Shown in pieces: positions 1 through 6,602 of a stretch of DNA of 19,265 nucleotides (positions are counted from its first letter, which is position 1; every line of letters begins with the position of its first letter). The stretch comes from an uncultured Bergeyella sp. (lineage in GTDB: Bacteria > Bacteroidota > Bacteroidia > Flavobacteriales > Weeksellaceae), in assembly GCA_916710115.1 (NCBI GenBank), contig CAKAOY010000009.1, positions 1-19,265 of the forward strand, written 5' to 3'. A model generated the notes under the pieces. It saw only the letters and a list, made by a program, of their open reading frames with translations, searched no databases and was not told the origin of the DNA. The position numbers and the translations under genes were made by a program.

Positions 1-54
1 CCCCGACCCTCTGGGTGTAAACCAGATGCTCTGAACCAACTGAGCTAACCGCCC
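1..54 (-). tRNA. tRNA-Val (anticodon TAC), 3' part cut off by the window edge
   Basis: The minus strand reads GGGCGGTTAGCTCAG from position 54, a typical tRNA 5' end and D-arm. An anticodon arm follows with the perfect 5-bp stem TCTGG/CCAGA (26-22 and 14-10) and the loop TTTACAC. The anticodon TAC lies at 19-17 and reads valine GTA codons. The T-arm and 3' acceptor strand lie beyond the left edge. A strong Bacteroidota-type promoter sits just upstream. Confidence 0.93.
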
Positions 55-69
55 TCTTTTATAGTGGTG

Positions 70-100
70 CAAAGATACAAAAAAAATATTACCATCCAAA
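70..100 (-). promoter_or_regulatory. Promoter of tRNA-Val
   Basis: On the minus strand TTTG (100-97) is followed after 19 nt by TATCTTTG (77-70). This matches the Bacteroidota primary sigma factor consensus TTTG-N19-TAnnTTTG exactly. Transcription should start near 63-65, about 10 nt before the tRNA 5' end at 54. The element fits in the short gap after the folC stop codon, so the tRNA need not depend on folC read-through. Confidence 0.8.
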
Positions 101-105
101 TCTTT

Positions 106-1338
106 TTATTGATTTTTTTCTAAAAATTCGCCTACAACGAAATTGCTTCCCCCTACGAAAATCATTTCTCCCTCTGAGCAGCAATTACTTGCAGATAAAA
201 ACCCCGAATTAACATCATCAAAAATTTTATATTTTATTTTTGTGTTTTTCAACAATTCTTCGTAGTCTTTTGGATGACGACCACGGGCAATAGAGGGCTT
301 TACAAAGTAAAATTGAGAATTTTGAGGAAGAATTTTTAGTACTTCATCAATTTTTTTATCATTCACAAAGCCTAAAACGATATGTTTGTACAGCGGATAT
401 TCATTTAGTTGTTGGAAAACTTCTTCTAATCCTGCTTGGTTGTGTCCAGTATCGCAGATGATAAGTGGCTGTTTAGAAAACTCGTACCAACGCCCAAGGA
501 AATTGGTGTTTTTGAGGACATTTTGTAAGCCATTTTTGATGTTTTCCTCAGAGAGGAATATTTCAAAGTTTTGTAGTGTTTGGCAAATAGCAACTGCTAC
601 ACGGATATTTTTCCGTTGATAGTTTCCTTTTAAGTCTGTTTTTAAGTTGGTTTTTAAAGTAGTGGCATCAAAGAAGGGAGCGTTCAGGTCCTTTGCTTTT
701 TGCGAGATGATTTGTTTTACTTTTTCATTTTCATCGCCAGAGATTATTGGGGTATTTTTTTTGATAATTCCAGCCTTTTCGATGGCGATTTCTTCTAATG
801 TATTACCCAAGATATTTTGGTGGTCGAGAGCGATATTTGTAATTGCTGATATGATTGGAGTGATGATATTAGTGGAATCTAGCCGTCCGCCGAGTCCTAC
901 TTCTATGATAGCGAAATCTACCTCTTGTTGATGAAAATACTCAAATGCCATAATGGTTGTAAATTCAAAAAACGATGGAAGAATATCACTTGGCAAGTGT
1001 TTTAGTTTTTGTATAAAATCAAACACGAATTTTTTATCACAATTGATACCATTTATCTTGATTCTTTCTGTAAAATCCACCAAATGAGGGGAATTATATA
1101 GCCCAACTTTGTAGCCAGCCTCTTGCAAAATAGAGGCAATCATATTGCTGGTAGAGCCTTTTCCATTGGTGCCACCGATGTGTATGGTTTGGAGTTTTTT
1201 TTGTGGGTTACCGAAAAAATCACAAAGTTTTTGGATATTCCCAAGCCCAGGTTTGTAGGCTTTTTGTCCGTCTATTTGGTAATTTGGAGCTTGCTTAAAC
1301 AGCCAATCAACAGCTTCATTATATTTTGTAAAATTCAT
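106..1338 (-). CDS. folC: FolC: folylpolyglutamate synthase / dihydrofolate synthase
   Basis: This 410-residue cytoplasmic Mur-ligase-family enzyme adds glutamate to dihydropteroate and/or folates using ATP, the last step in making and retaining folate cofactors. The P-loop GGTNGKGS is at residues 55-62. The FolC signatures SPHLVDFTERI (about 83-93), EFTTIMAFEYF and EVGLGGRLDSTN follow, with a C-terminal ligase domain containing DTGHNQAG. Length is normal for the family and nothing is broken. The start (MNFTKYNEAVDWLF) matches usual FolC N-termini. It is transcribed divergently from the gene at 1459, and the tRNA-Val promoter lies directly after its stop. Whether it carries both activities cannot be told from sequence. 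Confidence 0.95.
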   Translation of the reverse strand: MNFTKYNEAVDWLFKQAPNYQIDGQKAYKPGLGNIQKLCDFFGNPQKKLQTIHIGGTNGKGSTSNMIASILQEAGYKVGLYNSPHLVDFTERIKINGINCDKKFVFDFIQKLKHLPSDILPSFFEFTTIMAFEYFHQQEVDFAIIEVGLGGRLDSTNIITPIISAITNIALDHQNILGNTLEEIAIEKAGIIKKNTPIISGDENEKVKQIISQKAKDLNAPFFDATTLKTNLKTDLKGNYQRKNIRVAVAICQTLQNFEIFLSEENIKNGLQNVLKNTNFLGRWYEFSKQPLIICDTGHNQAGLEEVFQQLNEYPLYKHIVLGFVNDKKIDEVLKILPQNSQFYFVKPSIARGRHPKDYEELLKNTKIKYKIFDDVNSGFLSASNCCSEGEMIFVGGSNFVVGEFLEKNQ

Positions 1339-1382
1339 TTTAAATAGGTATGATATTGTTTCTTAGAGTTTTATATGATTAA

Positions 1383-1413
1383 TTGTATTTTCTAAAAACA
1401 TTTATTAAATTTG
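1383..1413 (+). promoter_or_regulatory. Promoter of the unknown-protein / MurC-like operon
   Basis: TTG (1383-1385) is followed after 20 nt by TAAATTTG (1406-1413), a full match to the -7 form TAnnTTTG. The predicted start near 1419 gives a leader of about 40 nt to the ATG at 1459. Confidence 0.6.
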
Positions 1414-1418
1414 AAATT

Positions 1419-1426
1419 CAAAAGTA
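1419..1426 (-). promoter_or_regulatory. Possible -7 element of folC
   Basis: The minus strand reads TACTTTTG (1426-1419), matching TAnnTTTG. No TTTG is present at the expected -33 distance, so the call is weak. It would give folC a leader of about 75 nt. It lies back to back with the plus-strand -7 element at 1406-1413. Confidence 0.35.
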
Positions 1427-1458
1427 CTAAATTTTAATTAAATAATTTATTATAAAAA

Positions 1459-2091
1459 ATGATAGAAAAACTGCAAGAAAAACTCTTTTTGGAGAGCCAA
1501 GAGATACTTACAGAGATATCCAAAATAGAGGATAAACAAGATTTTTGGTTGAAAAGACATTTATTCAAAGGGATTGCTGATAGAATCTCTATGTTAGAAT
1601 ATTTAGAAGATTACGAAGTGGAGGAAGAAACTCCGACAGAAGAAATAGAAATATCAGAAATAGGGATGATTGAAGCAGGGCAATCTATCGAAGAAGAGTC
1701 TATAAAATCAGAATCTGCTGTTTCCGAAATATACATTAGCCACGATGAGGGAGAAGAACATCCGCAGGAAAAAATAAAATTAGCAAAAATAAAGTCACCT
1801 AACTTTGTGAAAAGTAATTTGCCAATTCCATCATTTGACAAAAATATCTCTGAGGGGATATCCAAAGGACGAGATTTTATGCTTGATTTGAATGATAGGA
1901 TAGCTTTTACGAAGATGCTTTTTAAGGGCAACCAAATAGAGATGAATGAGGTGCTCGCTAAGTTGAATACTTTTGGCGATTTGGAAACTGCTAGGGAGTA
2001 TCTTAGTGATATTTACCATAGCAAAAATTGGTCATCTGTAGATGAGTATGCTCAGCGACTTTGGAGTTTAGTAGAAGAAAAATTTTCATAA
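1459..2091 (+). CDS. Acidic protein of unknown function
   Basis: I do not recognise a named family for this 210-residue protein. Residues 1-50 look helical. Residues 51-110 are very rich in Glu, Ser and Ile and probably disordered. The C-terminal part (about 136-210), with DLNDRIAFTKMLFKGN and a Trp/Tyr-rich helical end, reads like a folded, conserved module; I recall similar C-termini in uncharacterised flavobacterial proteins. There is no signal peptide or membrane segment, so it is probably cytoplasmic. It ends 12 nt before the MurC-like ligase and shares its promoter, so the two are probably made together. The flexible acidic linker with a helical domain could suit an adaptor role, but that is only inference. 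Confidence 0.85.
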   Translation: MIEKLQEKLFLESQEILTEISKIEDKQDFWLKRHLFKGIADRISMLEYLEDYEVEEETPTEEIEISEIGMIEAGQSIEEESIKSESAVSEIYISHDEGEEHPQEKIKLAKIKSPNFVKSNLPIPSFDKNISEGISKGRDFMLDLNDRIAFTKMLFKGNQIEMNEVLAKLNTFGDLETAREYLSDIYHSKNWSSVDEYAQRLWSLVEEKFS

Positions 2092-2103
2092 ATTAGAGAA
2101 GAG

Positions 2104-3483
2104 ATGATAAATGATATAAGGGATTTTCAGAATGTATTTTTTATTGGTATAGCAGGTGTAGGAATGAGTGCTATTGCTCAGTATCTTAGAGGAATAGGAA
2201 AGCATGTGTCGGGGTCGGATAGATATTTCCACGAGGGAGAATACAACAAGGTAAAGCATCAATTGGAGGTAGAAGGTATTCAATGCTTTTTACAAGATGG
2301 TAGCGGTATTTCCGAGGATACCGATTTGGTAGTAGTATCTACGGCGATAGAAGATTCCGTTTTTGAGGTGCAAAAGGCAAAAGAGATGGGAGTTCCTATC
2401 ATAAAGAGAAGTGAGTTATTAGCAATAATTTCAAAGAGTAAAAAGACCATTGCTGTGGCAGGAACTTCGGGGAAGAGTACCACTTCTGCAATGTTGTATC
2501 ATATCCTTTCGGATGCTGGATTAGAGCCTAGTATTATTTCTGGTGCGGGGCTTACGAGTATTATCAAACAAGGGAAAATAGGAAATGCCTCTGTGGGTTC
2601 TGGAGATTGGCTTATCATAGAAGCTGACGAAAGTGATGGTTCGGTCGTACAATATCACCCAGAGATTGGTTTGCTCCTCAATATTGACAAGGACCATCAA
2701 GAGATAGCAGAATTAATACAGCTATTTACCACTTTTCGGAAGAATACGAAGGGACTTTTTATAACAAATCAATCTAATTCTCTGGCGAGAGAATTATCCA
2801 TGAATGATTCCCAAGATTTTGGTTTTAATGATAAAAAAGCAGGCTTTAATGCTGAAAATTTTTCTCAACAAGGCTTTAAACTTAGCTTTAATATTAAAAA
2901 TCAATCTTTTGAAATGAATGCTATTGGGCAACATTCTGTGGAGAATGCCACTGCGGCTGTCGCCGTTGCACATCAGATAGGAGTAGATTTATCAACTTGT
3001 GCCGAGAGCCTTTCTAAATACGAGGGAATATATCGTCGTCACCAGATTTTAGGGGAGAAGAATGGTGTGTGGGTAATTGATGATTATGGCCATAATCCTG
3101 CTAAGTGTTCGGCAAGTATTAGGGCGTGCCAGTTGGTCGGTAGTGGAAGAGTAGTAGCGTGGTTCCAGCCTCACGGATATGGACCTACACGATTTTTGAA
3201 GGATGATTTTATAGAGGAACTTTCCAAAATTCTACGCTCACAAGATGAGTTATTAATGAGCGAGATTTTCTATGCGGGAGGTACCGCTGTGAGGGATATT
3301 TCAGCAAATGATTTGGTAAAGGGTATTCAAGAAAAAGGTAAAATAGCTCATTTTATTGAGAATAGAAACGACCTATTGCCTTATCTAAAACAACATTTGA
3401 AAAAAGGAGATATTCTTCTATTGATGGGAGCAAGAGACCCTAGCTTGGAGGAATTTTGTAAGTCTATTTTCAACAATTTATAA
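2104..3483 (+). CDS. MurC-like Mur ligase (UDP-N-acetylmuramate--alanine ligase family)
   Basis: This 459-residue protein has the three Mur-ligase domains. The N-terminal nucleotide-sugar fold is FIGIAGVGMSAIA (13-25). The ATP P-loop is AGTSGKSTT (119-127), followed by EADESD (173-178) and NIDKDHQE (193-200). The C-terminal domain contains YRRHQILGE, DDYGHNP and FQPHGYGPTR. The N-terminus and length resemble MurC, which joins L-alanine to UDP-MurNAc, rather than the recycling ligase Mpl. Several usual MurC residues differ: P-loop GT(H/N)GK is GTSGK, and DDYAHHP is DDYGHNP. The canonical dcw neighbours (murG, ftsQ, ftsA) are absent. It is either the cell's MurC outside the dcw cluster or a divergent paralogue with another substrate. 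The downstream terminator ends the operon. Confidence 0.85.
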   Translation: MINDIRDFQNVFFIGIAGVGMSAIAQYLRGIGKHVSGSDRYFHEGEYNKVKHQLEVEGIQCFLQDGSGISEDTDLVVVSTAIEDSVFEVQKAKEMGVPIIKRSELLAIISKSKKTIAVAGTSGKSTTSAMLYHILSDAGLEPSIISGAGLTSIIKQGKIGNASVGSGDWLIIEADESDGSVVQYHPEIGLLLNIDKDHQEIAELIQLFTTFRKNTKGLFITNQSNSLARELSMNDSQDFGFNDKKAGFNAENFSQQGFKLSFNIKNQSFEMNAIGQHSVENATAAVAVAHQIGVDLSTCAESLSKYEGIYRRHQILGEKNGVWVIDDYGHNPAKCSASIRACQLVGSGRVVAWFQPHGYGPTRFLKDDFIEELSKILRSQDELLMSEIFYAGGTAVRDISANDLVKGIQEKGKIAHFIENRNDLLPYLKQHLKKGDILLLMGARDPSLEEFCKSIFNNL

Positions 3484-3486
3484 AAT

Positions 3487-3521
3487 AAAAAACCAGCGAT
3501 TTTTTAGGATTGCTGGTTTTT
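3487..3521. terminator. Bidirectional terminator between the MurC-like and SPFH genes
   Basis: Arms AAAAACCAGCGAT and ATTGCTGGTTTTT pair with one G-U wobble. Flanking A and T runs let it work in both directions between two convergent genes. Confidence 0.85.
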
Positions 3522-3543
3522 AAGTTAATTGAAATATAGGTGT

Positions 3544-4449
3544 TTATAATTTATCTTCGGTATCTTCGTCTAATTTTTTAGTAGCTGCCATTGCGGTGAT
3601 GAGGTCATCAACCATAGAGTTGGCTGCCATAGGGTTATTCGGTAGTAAGACGAGGTTAGATCGGTTGTTGGCACCAATGGCTTGTAAGGTATCGTAGTGT
3701 TGTGTAACGACAATTAGTGCCGATGCCTCTCGAGAGTTTATACTCACATTATTAAGCATTTTTACGGATTCTTCTAATCCTCTTGTTATCTCTCTTCGTT
3801 GGTCTGCGATACCTTGTCCTTGTAGTTTTTTAGACTCTGCTTCGGCCTTTGCAATAGCTACAATACGGATTCTTTCAGCCTCTGCTTCATATTCTGTGGC
3901 TATTTTTTCTCTCTCGGCGGCATTTATTCTGTTCATTGCATTTTTTACTTGCTCGTCGGGGTCTATATCGGTTACTAAAGTTTTGATAATATCATATCCG
4001 TAACTTTGCATTGCTTCTTCTATTTCGGTTTTTACGGCGATAGCAATATTATCTTTTTTTACGAAAACATCATCTAATTTTAGTTTTGGGACTTCTGCTC
4101 TTACAACATCAAAAACATAAGAAGTAATCTGGTTATGAGGATTTTCTAATCTATAATGAGCGTCAGAAACTTGGTTTCGTATTACTTGATATTGCACCGA
4201 AATTCTCATTTTTATGAATACATTATCCAATGTTTTGGTATCGACTAAAACATCTAATTGCTGTATTTTTAGATTTAAAATATTAGCAATATTATCTATA
4301 AAAGGGATTTTCAGATGAAGTCCTGCGTGGCGTACGGAATGGAATTTTCCGAGTCTCTCTATCACTGCTGCTGTCTCTTGTTTTACGATGAATATACTGG
4401 ATAATATAACAACAAAAGCGAATGTAAGTAGAACAATAAATGTTATCAT
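3544..4449 (-). CDS. SPFH / band 7 (stomatin-prohibitin-like) membrane protein
   Basis: This 301-residue protein has one N-terminal membrane segment (about 2-22) followed by a band 7 domain beginning VKQETAAVIERLGKF. The hallmark stretch KIPFIDNIANILNLKIQQLDV and the QVKNAMNRINAAEREK helix follow. A long Ala/Glu/Arg-rich coiled coil (about 170-225) then runs to a C-terminal tail. This matches the QmcA/stomatin group, which forms large oligomers in the inner membrane and often affects membrane proteases such as FtsH. The frame stays open upstream to 4557, but the added 36 residues are basic, unlike the family, and would precede the membrane segment, so the ATG at 4449 is preferred. No nfeD partner is next to it. 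ftsH is 2 kb away on the same strand; a link is only suggestive. Confidence 0.9.
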   Translation of the reverse strand: MITFIVLLTFAFVVILSSIFIVKQETAAVIERLGKFHSVRHAGLHLKIPFIDNIANILNLKIQQLDVLVDTKTLDNVFIKMRISVQYQVIRNQVSDAHYRLENPHNQITSYVFDVVRAEVPKLKLDDVFVKKDNIAIAVKTEIEEAMQSYGYDIIKTLVTDIDPDEQVKNAMNRINAAEREKIATEYEAEAERIRIVAIAKAEAESKKLQGQGIADQRREITRGLEESVKMLNNVSINSREASALIVVTQHYDTLQAIGANNRSNLVLLPNNPMAANSMVDDLITAMAATKKLDEDTEDKL

Positions 4450-4548
4450 AATCAAAAATTTTTTATATAAGTGTATTATAGTACCTTTTTTGTTACATTT
4501 TTTTATATTTGATGAAAAAAGTGATTGATTTTTAAAACTTTGTGTAGT

Positions 4549-4834
4549 ATGAGGCATTTCGTAGTAGTATTTTTATTGTTTTTATTTGGGTTGTTTCTGG
4601 TCAGAACATTATTAATGGAAAAGTTGTGTCTGCCAGTGGAGTACCTATTATTGGTGCGTCTATCACTATTGAAGAGCCTTAAATACGATATTAGCCTATG
4701 GAATTTCTGATGCGAAAGGGAATTTAAGATTAGTTTTAAAACAAACTTACCGAGTGTATCCTAAAATAAAGGCCTATGAAATAATTAGTTATTCCCCGTG
4801 TATCTATCTACTTCTCAATCAGTGGTATATATAA
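4549..4834 (+). pseudogene. Remnant of a secreted or outer-membrane protein with a carboxypeptidase-regulatory-like domain
   Basis: Three reading frames join into one recognisable N-terminus. The first (from ATG 4549) gives a hydrophobic signal-peptide-like stretch, MRHFVVVFLLFLFGL. The second, from about 4593, continues VSGQNIINGKVVSASGVPII and stops at 4680. The third, from 4679, gives LNTILAYGISDAKGNLRL and stops at 4832. Together they resemble the signal peptide plus CarboxypepD_reg-like domain (INGKV...G..I.GA.I, ...G..DA.GN..L) found at the N-terminus of many Bacteroidota TonB-dependent receptors and related proteins. At least two single-base frameshifts and loss of everything downstream make it non-functional. 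No receptor barrel follows; menD starts 64 nt later. It lies in the otherwise gene-free stretch 4450-4897. Confidence 0.75.
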
Positions 4835-4840
4835 TACCAC
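4822..4840. repeat. Short perfect inverted repeat upstream of menD
   Basis: GTGGTAT (4822-4828) and ATACCAC (4834-4840) are perfect inverted copies around the 5-nt spacer ATATA. It lies about 46 nt upstream of the menD -7 element and overlaps the end of the pseudogene. There is no T-run, so it is not a standard terminator. It could be an operator or a chance hairpin in AT-rich DNA. Confidence 0.4.
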
Positions 4841-4885
4841 GACAAATAATGTTTAGTGTAAAATTTAACTTTAACTAAAAAATAC

Positions 4886-4893
4886 TACCTTTG
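4886..4893 (+). promoter_or_regulatory. -7 promoter element of menD
   Basis: TACCTTTG matches the Bacteroidota -7 consensus TAnnTTTG. The expected -33 site (around 4862-4866) is only T-rich, not TTTG. The element ends 4 nt before the menD ATG, so transcription would begin at or next to the start codon. Confidence 0.6.
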
Positions 4894-4897
4894 CTCT

Positions 4898-6568
4898 ATG
4901 AAAAAATATTCTTCTAAAAGGAGTGTGCAAATATTGGCACATATTTTTCAAGAGTTTGGTATTCAGGATATTGTAGTTTCGCCTGGCTCTCGTAATGCTC
5001 CCATAGCGATACATTTTGGTGAGTTGGAGAACTTTAATTGTTATAGTATTATAGATGAGCGGAGCGCAGGTTTCGTAGCACTTGGAATGGCAAAATATAC
5101 CAAAAAACCAACTTTGCTCACTTGTACAAGTGGTTCAGCAACAGCGAATTATTATCCAGCAGTTACAGAAGCATTTTATCAAAATATACCTTTGTTGTTA
5201 CTCACTGCAGACCGGCCTGTAGGGTTTGTGGATATTTTTGATGGACAGACTATTCGGCAAAAAAATATATTCTCCCAGCACTCATATGGGGATTTTGAGT
5301 TATTAGAGGATAATCAACCCAATGCCGATGAGGAAAATTATAAAATAATAAAAAGAGCCGTAGAACTATGTATTAACAAACAAGGTCCAGTACATATTAA
5401 TATTCCTTTGGAAGAGCCTTTATATGAGTTAGTTAGTGAGGTACCAAGTTTGCCTTCCGTAATACTTTCCGAGCAAGAAAATAGTTATGAAATTTCGCAT
5501 AAATTGGTGGAACAGTGGGAGAGCTCTAAAAGAATAATGATTTTGGTAGGTACGAGAGAAGCATCGGAAGAGTTGGATACTGAGTTATCCAAATTAGCTG
5601 ATAATCATTCTGTAGTGGTTCTTTGTGAGGTAAATTCTAATCTTAATAATGATAATTTTTTTCATCATATAGATAGATATATTTTTGGTTTTGGGGAGAA
5701 AGAATATCGGCATTTTGCACCTGATTTACTGATTACGATTGGACAAAATGTAGTTTCCAAAAAAGTTAAACAGTTTTTGAGAGAGGCATATCCAAAACAT
5801 CATTGGCATATTGATAGTTATTGGCAACCAGATACATACTATTCTCTAACTGAAAAGATTACTACCACAGCAGAGAAGTTTTTTAGGGCGTTTTTACCGA
5901 AGATTAGTACGCCAGAGAGTGAATATTATCATTTATGGGAACAATTGAAGATTGAAAAAGATGAAAAACATCAAAACTATATCCAAAAGATAGGTTTTTC
6001 GGACTTCAATTTAATCCGCCTTTTATCATCGGAAATACCTAAAAATTATCATATACATTTCTCTAATTCTTCAGTGATAAGATATGCACAATTATTTGAT
6101 TTTAAGGGCTATATAGTCCATTGCAATAGGGGGACAAGTGGTATTGAGGGCTCTACTTCCACAGCGATGGGATATGCTGTAAAATCCGAAAATCCTACTT
6201 TATTAGTTACGGGAGATATTTCTTTTTTCTATGATGTGAATGGACTTTGGAACAGTTATATTTCATCAACTACGAGAATTATTGTGATGAATAATAGCGA
6301 GGGGAATATCTTCAAAATAATTCCTGGCCCAAGGAATGCTAATGAAAATATTTTGAATGAATATATTGCCACACGGCACCAAAAAACAGCAAAATATTTT
6401 GCAGAACATTTCGGATTTGGATATATTAAGGCAGATGAGGAAAGCGACTTAAAGCAGGTATTGACCACTTTTTTTAGGGAAAGTGATCGGCCTAAAATAT
6501 TGGAAGTACAAACAAGTTCCGTAGATAATGCTCAGATTTTAAGAGATTATTTTAAGGAAATGAGTTAA
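4898..6568 (+). CDS. menD: MenD: SEPHCHC synthase (menaquinone synthesis)
   Basis: This 556-residue thiamine-diphosphate enzyme condenses isochorismate with 2-oxoglutarate to form SEPHCHC, the first committed step to menaquinone, the usual respiratory quinone of this phylum. The N-terminal domain shows VVSPGSRNAPIAIHF (about 22-36), the cofactor-activating glutamate in IDERSAGF, and TSGSATANYYPAVTEA. The C-terminal cofactor domain has GNRGTSGIEGS-like sequence (CNRGTSGIEGSTSTAMGYA), then GDISFFYDVNGLWN and NNSEGNIF, the ThDP/Mg site. Length is normal. It stands alone here: no other men gene is in the window. It converges on ftsH through a shared terminator. The ATG sits directly after a -7 element. 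Confidence 0.96.
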   Translation: MKKYSSKRSVQILAHIFQEFGIQDIVVSPGSRNAPIAIHFGELENFNCYSIIDERSAGFVALGMAKYTKKPTLLTCTSGSATANYYPAVTEAFYQNIPLLLLTADRPVGFVDIFDGQTIRQKNIFSQHSYGDFELLEDNQPNADEENYKIIKRAVELCINKQGPVHINIPLEEPLYELVSEVPSLPSVILSEQENSYEISHKLVEQWESSKRIMILVGTREASEELDTELSKLADNHSVVVLCEVNSNLNNDNFFHHIDRYIFGFGEKEYRHFAPDLLITIGQNVVSKKVKQFLREAYPKHHWHIDSYWQPDTYYSLTEKITTTAEKFFRAFLPKISTPESEYYHLWEQLKIEKDEKHQNYIQKIGFSDFNLIRLLSSEIPKNYHIHFSNSSVIRYAQLFDFKGYIVHCNRGTSGIEGSTSTAMGYAVKSENPTLLVTGDISFFYDVNGLWNSYISSTTRIIVMNNSEGNIFKIIPGPRNANENILNEYIATRHQKTAKYFAEHFGFGYIKADEESDLKQVLTTFFRESDRPKILEVQTSSVDNAQILRDYFKEMS

Positions 6569-6570
6569 TA

Positions 6571-6600
6571 AAAAAACTATCTCTAAGAGATAGTTTTTTT
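6571..6600. terminator. Bidirectional terminator between menD and ftsH
   Basis: AAAAAACTATCTC and GAGATAGTTTTTT form a perfect stem around a 3-nt loop, with A and T runs on either side. It fills the 34-nt gap between the two convergent stop codons. Confidence 0.88.
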
Positions 6601-6602
6601 AT

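Noticed and set aside
2104..3483. Mpl, the murein tripeptide recycling ligase
   Set aside because: The N-terminus FIGIAGVGMSAIA is MurC-like; the Mpl-type N-terminus (HI.GI.GT.M) is not seen.
4450..4557. N-terminal extension of the SPFH protein to the ATG at 4557
   Set aside because: The extra 36 residues are basic and unlike the family, and would precede the membrane anchor; the ATG at 4449 gives a standard N-terminus.
4525..4710. Intact 61-residue small membrane protein
   Set aside because: Only its first part is signal-peptide-like; the rest is out of frame with the recognisable INGKVVSASG domain, so the stretch is read as a pseudogene.
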